Shown piece after piece: positions 33,093 through 44,473 of a stretch of 64,000 nucleotides of DNA; within the stretch, counting starts at the first letter, position 1; every line of letters starts with the position of its first letter. The notes under the pieces are model-generated. The model did not search any database. It was given only the letters and a program-made list of their open reading frames with translations, and had not been told where the DNA came from. The stretch is from Dryas octopetala (lineage: Eukaryota; Streptophyta; Magnoliopsida; Rosales; Rosaceae), in the NCBI GenBank assembly GCA_963921425.1, contig OY992834.1, positions 13,642,164-13,706,163 of the forward strand. Direction: 5' to 3'. The position numbers and the translations under genes are program-made.

Positions 33093-33832
33093 CTAGATCA
33101 CCAGCCAAACTTATTTACAGGGACAAACACATCTTTATAGCCTCCCAACTCAACTATATTAATTATTTCAGCCATTCCCACCAAACTCATCCCCAATTTT
33201 ATATGTGATAAGATTCACCACAATAATTAAGTACAACGAGTCAGGACTTGGAAGCCACGTACAAGAGGGATCCCAACTATATAGGAGTACCATAATCTCA
33301 GTCCATACACCCTAATGCAGAAAACAAACTCTAGTTTTCTTTTATTTTTCTTGTCTTTTTTGTTCTTGTTGTACATGTTGTTGTGGATAGCTAGTACTAT
33401 AAATTGAACTAAACTCTATGGACAAAGAGCATCATCACATGATAGGAGTGCATTTCAAACTTTTACATATTAGATCTACAAAAAATTTCTTGATGGATAC
33501 TCATTGGTAGTAGATGGTGTTTACCTCCTCAAAATCCAAAACAACCAGAGAGCTCTTAAATCCGGATAGAGAAAACCTTGTTGAACCTCATATAAATAGC
33601 AAATATATGCTCTGGGTGTGAATTAGTTAAGTATCTGTGTGAAAGAAAGAGGCAATTTTTTTTATAAAGATGAAGTTGTTTAGGAAAAGTCGACTAAGGG
33701 TAAACTAGAGATTTTAACTCATACAATTATTTAAAAAAAAAAAAAGAGTGCAAGTAGAGAAAAATAGAGTACGAAAATCGCTTTCCTTTATTTATTTCAT
33801 AATGATATATCCTAATCCAGTACTTCTAATTC
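33093..33832. other. Downstream flank of the intact BAHD gene A, no gene seen
   Basis: AT-rich DNA between the CACTA element and the next BAHD gene. The last ~60 bp (TTTATTTCATAATGATATATCC...) matches the 3' flanks at 26200 and 54260, so it belongs to the duplicated unit and probably holds the polyadenylation region. Nothing else recognised. Confidence 0.5.
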
Positions 33833-35206
33833 TCACATGCTGCAACGACTAACAATGGCACTAGGATTCAAAGAAGCAAGTGAAAGAAGCATATCATCAC
33901 GTTCAAATATAGTCATCACTTGTTCTTCTAAGCTCACCCAAGCTTCAATATCTTCACCCCATTTGCTCAAAATGAAAAAATGGTTGAAAAACATAGGACA
34001 AGTGACCCAAATGGGTTTCCCCCACCCTAAATCCGTATCATATAAGGGAAATCCGCACAAACTTGAAAAGCCAAAGAAATTGACTCCCATCTTATGAAGT
34101 TCATCCTTCTCTTTAACAGATTCACAAACCATTGAAAAGCCATCTTCGCCTTTAAATCTATTTACCTTGTCATTGCAGAAGTCTGTTAACCCTTTCCTCA
34201 TCTTGACAACCAGTTCATGTAATTCGATATCATTTTTTTCCACTAACAGATGAAATTGTGAAACGAGATTGCCCATAGAATTGTGGGGCAGGGGAGGGAC
34301 CATTCTCTTGCGCAAGTTCACGGCTTGAGACACTAGTGACGGCCTTGATGGTGATGATATGGATTGAGAAGCAGCAACAGCATTAATAGCACATTTGAGC
34401 ACAACTGCATATACTAATTCCACGTTTGTGGGGCCATTAATAATGCCAAGCTTTTGATCAAGTAGTAGTCTACTAATTTTGGCCTTGAGACTGGCCATCT
34501 TAAAGGAGCTGAACACAAACCTCCTTGTGGTGAAATTTTGAAGAGCTGGTAATGTTGGGGTGAATGTGATCAGCCTATGCCTATCCGAAGCTGGCATCAA
34601 AGACGGTCCACTGAATAAATCTGGAAGCAGAATTTGATGATCATGACCATTAATGTCATATTCATGACGAGTAGCCGCGGTCCAGCACTGGACAAATGTG
34701 CACAAAGATAATGCATCCGCGACCTTGTGTGAAATAGAGACTCCAAGAGCTATTCCTCCACAGTTAAAGACAGTGAGTTGAACATGCATAAGAGCATCCA
34801 AGGAATCATGATTAAGAGTATAGGTTGTTGGAATAAAGTGGAGAAGTAAATTGGGTTCAATTTGGGAGAGAACATCCAAGAGGTGGCAGTTGATTTGGGC
34901 TTCTACAAAAGAAGCGCCTTCATCGTTACACTCAATGGAGACAGCGTCTTTGAATCGCCCAGCGAATGGATAGAAATGAACCAAGGTTTCGGATAGGGAC
35001 TTCTGTAGATGGTTCGATATCATTTGCTGTTTATGGTTATGGATGCTGCTGTTGGAGGCTGAGTAGAAGAAAATCATAGTTGCGTACAAATTAGGTGGAG
35101 CTCTTTGGTCCAAAAGAGAGAGCTTGAAGTTTTTTTGGTGATGAGGAGTTGGAGAGGATGGCCTGATGGTTTTTCTTGAGATGATCTCTACCTTTCTTTC
35201 TGTCAT
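33833..35206 (-). CDS. BAHD acyltransferase A (vinorine-synthase-like, clade III), intact
   Basis: 457 residues from the ATG at 35206 (MTERKVEIISRKTIRPSS), the start shared by all copies; an in-frame ATG at 35245 would add 13 Lys-rich residues. Single exon, TGA at 33833-33835. BAHD enzymes are monomeric cytosolic transferases that move an acyl group from acyl-CoA to a hydroxyl or amine of a specialised metabolite. The catalytic motif HKVAD is at residues 160-164, the same numbers as His160/Asp164 of vinorine synthase. The structural motif near the C-terminus reads DLGWG (392-396) instead of DFGWG. Substrate cannot be told from sequence. Very similar to gene B. Upstream the TATA position reads TATTTAAG on the minus strand, weaker than in gene B. 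The gene could be expressed, but the promoter should be tested. Confidence 0.9.
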   Translation of the reverse strand: MTERKVEIISRKTIRPSSPTPHHQKNFKLSLLDQRAPPNLYATMIFFYSASNSSIHNHKQQMISNHLQKSLSETLVHFYPFAGRFKDAVSIECNDEGASFVEAQINCHLLDVLSQIEPNLLLHFIPTTYTLNHDSLDALMHVQLTVFNCGGIALGVSISHKVADALSLCTFVQCWTAATRHEYDINGHDHQILLPDLFSGPSLMPASDRHRLITFTPTLPALQNFTTRRFVFSSFKMASLKAKISRLLLDQKLGIINGPTNVELVYAVVLKCAINAVAASQSISSPSRPSLVSQAVNLRKRMVPPLPHNSMGNLVSQFHLLVEKNDIELHELVVKMRKGLTDFCNDKVNRFKGEDGFSMVCESVKEKDELHKMGVNFFGFSSLCGFPLYDTDLGWGKPIWVTCPMFFNHFFILSKWGEDIEAWVSLEEQVMTIFERDDMLLSLASLNPSAIVSRCSM

Positions 35207-35245
35207 CGGTTCTTTTTTTTTAGTTTGCTTTGCAACTTCTTTCAA

Positions 35246-35883
35246 TATGCTTAAATATTTGCCTTGTGCTTGGGCATTAGAATCAGTTTTAACAAAATAA
35301 TGTTACCGAATTGTGGGCTTCACATGCTTTTAGAATAATGCATGGATGTCACTTGATTATTCATTCATAACAACTAGAATGCATGGATGACAATTGGATT
35401 GTTTGAGTATGATATTGTCAGCATTTATCAAAAAGGTAGAGACTAAAAACACAGGAAAATGTGAAACAATATGAACCATTGGATATTGCGTTAGAGAAAT
35501 ATAACATTTGTTGCATTTTTTTATATTAGTTCTTTATTAGAGGTGAGACTCACATTTCAGATGTCTGGATGCCACTTAATTATTCATTAATGACAATTAG
35601 ATTGTTTAAGTATGATAATATTGGTACTTGTCAAAGAGGTAGAGACTGAAAACACAGCAAATGTGAAACTCTATTAACTATTGGATATTATGTCAGAAAA
35701 ATCAATAATGTCTGGCACATTTTTTACATTACCTCTTTATCAGAGATGAGACTCACATCTCACCAGCATTGATGTCACTTGATTATTCGTTCATGACAAC
35801 TAGAATGCATGAAGTGGATAACACTTTCCAACCGCTTTCACCTCTAATATCTCTGGCACCATGACTTCTCCTCACTAGTCTGA
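35246..35883 (-). other. 5' flank of BAHD gene A with two ~210-bp repeats
   Basis: Two copies of the BAHD upstream repeat (about 35365-35570 and 35578-35775). Each runs from CATTCATGACAAnTAGA through GTAGAGACT(A/G)AAAACACAG, ATTGGATATT and TTTATnAGAGnTGAGACTCACAT. 35776-35883 is followed by the copia 2 insertion. Minus-strand text near 35800-35883 and 40849-40930 may be one interrupted small fragment (Gly/Ser/Asp codons), not identified. Confidence 0.65.
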
Positions 35884-38800
35884 TGTTGAGATTTGAGAAA
35901 TTAGCAAAGAAAATCAAAGAGAGAGGAAGGGAATATTTTTGTAAAATGCTGGAGCTCACGCAATAGCTCTGGAGCAGTATATTCATATATATATATCCAT
36001 CAGTACAATGAATGTGGGCCTTTAGCCATTGAAACAGAATTGTGGAGGAGAGCCTATAACCTCCACCTCACCAAAGAAGCAATGCCCTATAAGACACTGC
36101 CATCTGTTCAATTGACAGCTATATTCACTAACAGCTTAATTAAAAACTATTCTATGCATTTAAGAAACTAATTCATACCAAAACTGAATTAGGACATTAG
36201 TTAGGAGCCTTAATTCTAACACCCCCTTCTAAGGCCCTAACTGATATAACTCCCAGCTTGTCCCTCAAGTAGCAGAAACGATCCTTAGCCAATGCTTTTG
36301 TGAAGATGTCAGCAAGTTGTTCTTCACTCTTGCAGTACAACAGCTCAATTGTCCCCTCTTGAATTGCATCACGAATGAAGTGAAATTTTCTTTTGATATG
36401 CTTGGACCTTTGGTGGAAGACAGGATTTTTTGCCATTGCTATTGCAGAGGTGTTGTCACATAACAAAGCAGTAGGTTCCAGTTGTTCTTCCCCAAAGTCC
36501 TGTAGAACAAACCTCAACCAAACAGCTTGAGTGGTGGCTTCTGAGGCACTCATGTACTCAGCCTCAGCTGTTGAGAGAGCCACACTCTGCTGTTTCACTG
36601 ATGCCCAAGAGAAAACCCCACTGCCAAAAGAGAAAGCATAGCCTGAGGTGTATTTCATGTCATCTTCATCCCCTCCCCAGTCACTATCACAATAACCAAT
36701 CAAAACTGCAGAACTACCTTTCTCATATCTGATTCCATAGTCTATTGTTCCTTGTATGTATCTGAGAACTCTCCTGGCAGTACCATAGTGCTTAGAGGTA
36801 GGACAATGCATAAATCTAGCCAACAAACTAGCAGCATACATTATGTCTGGTCTAGTAGCTGTTATATATAGTAGGCTGCCCACCATTTTCCTATACAATT
36901 CTTCATCTGCAGGTGCACTTCCATCCTCCTTTTTCAGTTTATCAGTTGCAGCTAAAGGAGTAGTTACTGGATTGCAGTTCTTCAGCACAAACTTCTCTAA
37001 TAAGCACAATGCATATTTCTTTTGGTGCACAAAAATACCCCCTTCTTGCTGAATAACCCTCATGCCAAGAAAATGATATAGCAAGCTTAGATCAGTCATC
37101 TCATATTTCATCATCATTTCCTTCTTAAATTCTTCTATCATCTTCTCATAGCTTCCTGTATAGATAATGTCATCAACATAGATTGACACTATTAGAGTTC
37201 CTTGGTCCCCTTTGTTTTTCACATACAGGGTAGCCTCACTTGGGCTCTTCTCGAAACCACACTGACTCAAGTAGGAGTCAATGTTTCCATACTAGGCCCT
37301 TGGGGCTTGCTTCAGCCCATAAAGAGCTTTTCTCAACCTGTACACTTTACTCTCTTCACCTTTCACAATAAAACCTTCTGGCTGGTCAACATAGACTTCT
37401 TCTTCTAAAATTCCATTTAGAAAAGCAGACTTAACATCAAGTTGATAAAGTTTCCAGCCCCTTTGAGCAGCCAAAGCAATCAAGGTTCGAATTGTGTCAA
37501 GCCTTGCCACAGGGGCAAAGGTCTCATTGAAGTCTACCCCTGGTTTTTGAGTGTAGCCTTTAGCTACCAGCCTTGCTTTGTGTTTCTGGATAGTGCCATC
37601 AAGGTTCAGCTTGGTCTTGAAGATCCATTTGACCCCCACAATAGGTTTCTCACTTGGTCTGCTAACCAACTCCCAAGTTTGATTTTTTTTCTATCATTGC
37701 AATCTCATCCTCCATTGCCTTTTGCCAAGCCTGATCAGTAGCAGCTTCTCTGAAGTTTTCTGGTTCGATGACACTCACCATACATTGTGCAAAAACATCA
37801 TTTAGATCTCTCCATTTTCTGGGAGTGAAGTCATAGGTTTCTGACAACTTTATGCCTCCTTCAGATTCAGTTGCAGGTGAAACAGTTCTTTGTCTTCCAT
37901 TTTCATTTGGAGCTATCACACTTTGTGAGTTTAAGTCAGTCAAGTCTTCATTTAGCCTATGACTGGAACATGGAGTAGACAGAAAAGGAGTTGCAGGCAC
38001 ATCTTCTATTTCAGTAGTAGATTTATCTTGTTTGTTGTTCCAAGGAGCATTCACATACAGTGTTTGCCTAGTTTCCCAGTTCCACATTGCATCCTCATCA
38101 AATATAACACTTCTTGAAACAACCACCTTGTCGCTTCTCAAGTCAAAGATCCTATAGCCTTTCTCCCTTGTTCCATATCCTACAAATACACCTTGCTGTC
38201 CAGTTTCATCCAATTTCTGTCTCAATTGTGCTGGAATGTGAAAGTAGCAAATTGAGCCAAATACCCTTAAGTGCTTTACTCCAGGTTTCCTTCCACCAAA
38301 CTCTTCGAATGAAGTTTTATTTTCCAAGGCATGTGTAGGGCATCTGTTAAGGAGATACACAACTGTGTTAACAGCTTCACCCCAAAACCTTTGAGGCATC
38401 TTCTTCTCCAAAAGCATAGTTCTAGCCATTTCCATTATGGTTCTATTCTTCCTCTCAGCAACACCATTTTGCTGAGGAGAATAGGCCATGTTAACTGCTT
38501 TTCAATTCCAAAAGTTTCACAGAACCTCTCAAATTCATGTGATGTATACTCTCCACCCCTGTCACTCCTTAGTTTCTTCAATTTGTAGCCACTTTGCAGT
38601 TCCACCATGGCTTTGAATTTCTTGAATATAGAGAACACATCAGACTTGAGTCTAAGGAAATAAACCCAACACATCCTTGTCTTGTCATCAATAAATGTAA
38701 GGAAATACCTATTACCTCCAAGGGTTTCAACCATGGGACCACAGACATCTGTGTGTACTAAATCCAGTGGATTTTCAGCCTTTCTCACCTTGGTTCTATC

Positions 38801-40843
38801 AAAAACTTCCCTATGTGATTTTCCAGTGGCACACCCTTCACACACATGAGCATACTCCATGAGACTTGGCAGACCATACACCATTTCCTTCTCTTGAAGT
38901 AGCCTTAAGCTATCAAGGTTCAAATGGCCAAACCGCCTATGCCACTTCCAAGATGAGTCAGCACAAGTAGCCTTGTTAGCCATAATTGGATTCACATTCT
39001 CAAATGTAAAAGGAAAACATCGATTCCCTTTCATTTGAATGGTGGCAATAGGTTCTTGGAGTGTTTTGTCTTCATATATACATGCTGTAAAATCACCAAA
39101 TACAATTCAATATCCATGCTCCACCATCTGTCCTACACTCAGAAGGTTCTCATCTAGCCCTGGCACCACCATCACTTTTGGTATATATCTTGTGCCCCTT
39201 TTGGTCTCCACTACAAGAGTACCCTTTCCAGCTGATTGCACAAGTTCTCCTGTCCCCATTTTAATTTTGCACCTCACAGTCCTATCGATGTTGATAAGCA
39301 AGTCTTCACAGCTGGTCATGTGGTTGCTACAACCACTGTCCAGATACCACACATCATTACTCCTCTGCACAGAAGCAACATGACAAGCATAAAACATTGT
39401 AGCTGTCTCCTGTGTTTGATTGGCATAATTAGCCACTGGACCCTTCTTGTTTGGCTGATGACAATCCTTCATAACATGACCAACTTATCGCAATTATAAC
39501 ACTTAACTTTTCCTTTAAACCAACATTCACCAAGATGAGATTTATCACAGATTTTGCATCTTTGTTTCCCTGTGTCAGCACCATTTCCTTGCTTCATTGT
39601 ATTCTGAGGTTTCGATTCTCATTTCCTAGATTTTCCCTTCCAGTTCTTCTGCCCCTTCTTTACACCATCAGGAGTGAACACTCTATTTTGTGTAGACTGA
39701 GTTTTGGGAGAAAACTCATGCTAGCAAGTGCCCTTTCAGAGTTCATAGCCTCCTCCTCATGTCTTATTAACCTCAGTTCATAACTCTTTAGAGAACTAGC
39801 AACCTCATGCACTGATACAGTGCGCAAATCCACAGTTCTTTCAATTATCACACACATCGGGTCATTCACTTTGGTCAGGCTAATTAAAACTTTCTGAACC
39901 ATTCTCTCATTTGTTAAATTTTCACCATATTTTTCCATTTGATTTGTTAAATCAAAAAATCTGGAGAAATATGCAAGTAGAGTTTCATTTTCCCTCATTC
40001 TCATATACTCAAATTCACGACGTAGACCCTGTAATTTTACTGACCTTGCCTGTTCATCTCCATGGTATTCTTCCTGGAGTAGATCCCAAGCTCCCTTCGC
40101 AGTGGTTTGATTCACAATTTGAGGAAAGATTTCCTTTGTGACTGCTCCCTGGATGATGCCCAGTGCTTTGGCGTCTTTCATGAGCAGCCCCTCCATGACG
40201 GCATCGACCTCTTCTTCATCGTCAACGCCAACTGGTTCTCCTTCCTTCTTTGTTTTCTTTTTCTTTGATTCTGGAACAGTAATCCCTTTCTCTACAAGTT
40301 TCCAGATCCCATGAGACTTGAAAATTGTAATCATCCTTACCTTCCAGAACTCATACTCTGTTCCATCAAAGATGGGAGCCCGTAGCTCACCACCTGATTC
40401 TCCCATTGCAGAAACAAAATGTTTCTTCGTTAAATTTCTCTCAAGGATTCACACAGAAGCAACACCCAACTCAGATTGAACCTGGCTGCTCTGATACCAT
40501 GTTGAGATTTGAGAAATTAGCAAAGAAAATCAAAGAGAGAGGAAGGGAATATTTTTGTAAAATGTTGGAGCTCACGCAATAGCTCTGGAGCAGTATATTC
40601 ATATATATGTATATATATCGATCAGTACAATGAATGTGGGCCTTTAGCCATTGAAACAGAATTGTGGAGGAGAGCCTATAACCTCCACCTCACCAAAGAA
40701 GCAATGCCCTATAAGACACTGCCATCTGTTCAATTGACAGCTATATTCACTAACAGCTTAATTAAAAACTATTCTATGCATTTAAGAAACTAATTCATAC
40801 CAAAACTGAATTAGGACATTAGTTAGGAGCCTTAATTCTAACA
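35884..40843 (-). mobile_element. Ty1-copia retrotransposon 2, complete structure, young LTRs
   Basis: LTRs at 35884-36221 and 40500-40843 (TGTTGAG...TTCTAACA) differ by two substitutions plus a (TA)n length change, so insertion is recent. The 5-bp target duplication TCTGA lies at 35879-35883 and 40844-40848. The primer site TGGTATCAGAGC (complement of 40487-40498) adjoins the right-hand LTR, which is the 5' LTR on the minus strand; the purine tract AGAAGGGGG adjoins the left one. It is of the same general gag-pol type as copia 1, but the LTRs are unrelated. Confidence 0.95.
36197..40406 (-). pseudogene. gag-pol of copia element 2 (disabled by few lesions)
   Basis: Gag starts MGESGGELRAPIFDGTEYEF at 40406. 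Domains follow in order: zinc knuckle CYNCDKL (about 39490), protease VWYLDSGCSNHMTS (about 39340), pre-integrase WKWHRRFGHLNL (about 38945), integrase (HTDVCGP, FIDDKTRMCW, SDRGGEYTS, SPQQNGVAERKN), RT ([26 protein letters not shown]) and RNase H (GYCDSDWGG, STAEAEYMS, LLCDNTSAI), ending at 36197. Lesions: frame change near 39660, a one-base loss inside the zinc knuckle (about 39482, the GH of CDKLGHV), a stop at 39107, frame changes near 38490 and 37665, and TAG for the Trp after QAPRA at about 37290. RT to RNase H from 37270 to 36197 is open. Confidence 0.93.
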
Positions 40844-40848
40844 TCTGA

Positions 40849-41804
40849 TTCAATGTCAGAATCAGCACTGTCTCCCCATTTTATCACTTTTCGCAATTGG
40901 TGGTGGTGGTGGGTCGTCTTAAGGTGGAGGTGGTGGTGGGTCGTCGACTGTTAAGCTGTGTGAGATGATACAGAGCAGTACGTAGAAAATGATTTTTCAA
41001 CTTTTTAGTAAAAACAAGGAAAACAACCAAAATGTTGTTTTCTAAAGCAATGAACAAATCTGAATTCATTTTCCAAAATCATTCTCCTTGTTTTTACAGA
41101 AAGGTGCACCGAACGCATATTCCTGCTTTTTGATTTTGCAAAACGGCTTTAGAAAACATTAACCCTTATATTCAGATTGTTTACTTTCAATCCAATATAT
41201 TATTATATAACTACCAAAATGTCAACGGATCAGCTTAATAATTGTTTGCCTATGATTTTATTTATTCTTATGCCTGTCATTTAATCAATTCATCTACTGC
41301 TCTCTAATTAACTAGTCGCATGGTTTAACTAGTAAACCATATACTAAATAATAGAATATCAATTAATTAAGAACAATAAATGTAATATATGCTACTGCAT
41401 TACAATATTATCTAATTTATTGAAAATGGTTATATTTTCTTATAATCACATCTAAAACTACAAGCTGTCATTAAACAATTAACTCATTTAAAATAGCAAA
41501 ATAGAAAACACTTTTGATATGGGAATATTATCCACTTTCTTCAATCTATCTTCTCCACCAACCTTCTTCATTATTATTTTCATTCTATATTATATTTTTA
41601 TGATAAAAAACGTTTATTTTTTAAATATTTGGGGTAATTATTTGGTCACGTAATCGTTTGGATATTTTCACGATCGAAAACATTCATCTCTGCAAAAAAA
41701 AAAATTGAAAATTGTTTGGTCACGTAATCATTATTAAATAAATAAATAATTATTTTGGGTGAAGATTTGCTGTGTGCTGAAGGTGACTCTGCTAGAGGGC
41801 GACG
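40849..41804. other. Intergenic DNA, no gene seen
   Basis: Starts with a GGTGGTGGTGGGTCGTC repeat pair (40902-40955), then AT-rich DNA with no open frame of interest. It represents old flank between BAHD units. Confidence 0.5.
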
Positions 41805-42092
41805 TTTTTGAGCCGCACTCCCAGTGGATGGAAATGAACCAAGGTTAATTTTGGATAGCGACTTTTGTACGTAGCTAGTGGGAAGCTAAATCATCAGCAT
41901 GTTTATGGTTATGGTTGCTGCTGTTGGAGGTTGATGAGTAGAAGAAACTCATAGACGAGTGCATATTAGGTGGAATTCTAATTGGTCCAAAAGAGAGAGC
42001 TATTTTGAAGTAGTTTTTGAGGTGATGCATGAGGAGTTGGTGAGAATGACCTGATGGTTTTTCTTGAGATGATCTCTACCTTCATTTCTGTA
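41805..42092 (-). pseudogene. BAHD N-terminal fragment (pseudogene 5)
   Basis: Homologous to the first ~95 codons of genes A and B in reverse: the HFHPLGVRL-like segment at 41815-41840, the SNSSNHNHKH-type segment near 41905-41930, and the start region KVEIISRKTIRSF near 42040-42090. The start codon itself is changed (TACGTGTATC where others have GTCATCG), several small insertions break the frame, and the rest of the gene is missing. The leader and TATA-like GCTTATATATTTCCC follow at 42148. Confidence 0.8.
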
Positions 42093-42435
42093 CGTGTATC
42101 TGTGTTTTTTTTTTTTTTTTGGTTGCTTTAAAGCTTCTTCCAATATGCTTATATATTTCCCTTGTGCTTGGGTATGACAATTTATTAATTTAACAAAATA
42201 TTACAGTGGGCGCCAGATACTGCTACAGAAGACTGTGGGACTCAGATGCTTTAAAATGATACATGGATGCCACCTTATTTTTCATTCATGACAATTAGAC
42301 TGTATGAATGACAATTCTTGTTTCATTGATGACAATTAGATTGTTTGAGTATGATATTATTGCCACTTGTTAGAGACGGAGAGACTACAAACACAAGAAA
42401 AAGTGAAACACGTACTATATAGCCCTCGATTAGAT

Positions 42436-42796
42436 TGTGTTAAGAGTAATATAGAGCAATATCTCACATCAAAAAATTAGAGCTTAACATATGTGCTTAT
42501 AAGGTCTTGGGCCTCTCCACCCATTGCCAATTGGTTTTGGGCTAGATACTCAAATTCTATCATGGTATCAGAGATTGGTTGTCTGTGTGTAAGGTCCAAC
42601 GGCCACACATGCTCTCATGTCACTTAATACAATTTGTCCACGTGTTAAGCTCAAAATCTCGTACGTGTATATTGAGAGTAATGTGAATCAATGTCCCACA
42701 TCGAAAAACTAGATCAAGCTTAGCATATGTACTTATAAGGTCTTGAGCCTCTCCACCTATTGTCAATTAATTTTGGGTTGAATGTTCAAATTCTAT
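42436..42796 (+). mobile_element. TRIM, 361 bp, with both short LTRs
   Basis: LTR-like repeats at 42436-42562 and 42666-42796 share GAGTAAT, CACATC, AGCTTA(A/G)CATATG and CTTATAAGGTCTTG(G/A)GCCTC. The primer site TGGTATCAGAGAT (one change from the tRNA-Met type) follows the first repeat at 42563. The internal region is about 103 bp. Flanking TAGAT (42431-42435 and 42797-42801) is the target duplication. This LTR family is familiar from other plant TRIMs; it is not Cassandra, as no 5S RNA sequence is present. Confidence 0.85.
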
Positions 42797-42801
42797 TAGA
42801 T

Positions 42802-43686
42802 TGCTTATTAGTGGTCTTGTAAACTTTTTAAAATAACACCAATTCAGTTATAATTTATACCCCTCAAATTCAAGTTTTGTTCACATTAAATTTATAAAAT
42901 TCTTTGTTTTATGGACCAAAAAAAAGAAATTAGAACATGTCTTTTCTTTATCTAAATTCCATGTTTTCTTCTCTATCCAAACACAACATTAAAGAGTGTT
43001 ACTATTCTCACCGCTATGTATTATATTCAGACCCACCTTATAATTATATTTTAACCTCCAATCAAATTTTAATAAATAATAATCCTCTTTTCTCACGCCC
43101 TCCCCGCCCATATTCCTAATACCATTATTAATAAACGTTGTTCCCAACCCTGGCCTTCTCTTCATCTTTCTCTTTCTCCCATAGGTCCTAACTCTATTCT
43201 CTCATAAAAAAAATAAAAAGATTAAACTTGTACTCGATCCTCTGTCATTCATCATAAGGTTTTGATAACAAATTTCTTATCCACCACAAGCTTAATTAAA
43301 CATGAACCCACTATATGTTGTTGGGATTGATCGACCCACCGAGATCAAAGACGAAACTACCATATCACCATTAAATCCAATCCTCCAATCCTCCAATCCT
43401 TCACTGCCCATTTGCACATCTTTTCTTTTTCAACCAGCACTTATCCTTTCCAAATCAATGTTGACTTCACATAAGTGTATCAATGAGCCAAAAAAGAAGA
43501 TAAAAGCCTACATTCAAAAGTTAAGGTTCTGCTTCAATATTTAAAACCAATCAAGATACTTTTAAAAGCCTACATACAAAAGTTAATGTCAACCGTTTAA
43601 CTCCCCACACCATTACCATGACATTTTGCTGAGTTTTAGGCCATGGCATTGGACCGGGATGAAAGATTAATTGATTTGAGGGAATG
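42802..43686. other. Intergenic DNA, no gene seen
   Basis: AT-rich. 43499-43580 repeats a segment also found at 26465-26535 (AAGCCTACAT...AAGGTTCTGCTTCAA...ATCAAGATACTTTTAAAA), present here in 1.5 tandem copies. The ORF at 43302-43544 is not recognised and has no supporting signals. Confidence 0.45.
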
Positions 43687-43695
43687 TTTAATTGA

Positions 43696-44464
43696 GATTT
43701 GGATCCTCTCCTAACCACTCTAATCTTCTAACCTTACTAACCTTTTAATTATAGAGTGACACATGTCTTTTATAACATTCTATAGTTCACACTCATTTAG
43801 AATTATAATTACTAAATCAAAATAATTAAAAGGATTTTTTTTCAAATAATTAAAATATATTTATGTTTATAATTTTCTTTTAATTCTATGTATCTACAAC
43901 AAAAAGAGAAAAAAGTGGTAGATGTGAGGAATCTATCTGCAGACACTATAGTGTGTGAGGGGGTAAGTTTGAGGGGTTTGCAAATTGTTGGTGGGGGATT
44001 CTTAACTTTTTATTTTTATTTTGTAAGTTTTATATATGTATTGAAGAATAAAAAGAAGAAGAAGAAGGAGGGGTAGATTTAGGGATTGGGGATCTACAAA
44101 TCGGGGGGGAGGGGGGGGGGGATCAAACTCTTAGCCTTTTGTTTTAATTTTTTATATGTATCTTCAGTCAGGAGAAAGAAAAATAAGGAGGAGGAAGAAG
44201 AAGATCGAAAGGGGGAGGAAGTGACGTGGGTGGGGAAGAGAGAGAAAGAAAGAAGTTGGAGGTTAGGGAGGGAGGGAGGGAGGGAGAGAGGCTGGGCTGG
44301 GCTTATGGTTTTATTGTTTTTCTTATTTTTAATTATTTTAATTTGGTAATTATAGTTCTAAATAGGTGTGAACCATATGATATTATAAAAAACATGTGTC
44401 ACTTCATAATTAAAAGATTAGCAAGATTAAGAAATTAGAGTGCTTAGGAGAGGATCCAAATCTA
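43696..44464. mobile_element. Mutator-like MITE, ~135-bp TIRs, 9-bp target duplication
   Basis: Terminus (TA)GATTTGGATCCTCTCCTAA is repeated inverted, and the two arms align for about 135 bp at roughly 80-85% identity by eye (CACTCTAAT, TTTTAATTAT, GTGACACATGT, TATTTAGAA). Flanks are TTTAATTGA at 43687-43695 and 44465-44473, a perfect 9-bp duplication, diagnostic of Mutator-like elements. The core has a G-run (44103-44120) and a purine-rich tract (44165-44290) and no transposase. Confidence 0.88.
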
Positions 44465-44473
44465 TTTAATTGA

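Noticed and set aside
42436-42796. Cassandra-type TRIM
   Set aside because: Cassandra LTRs contain a 5S RNA-like sequence; none is present here.
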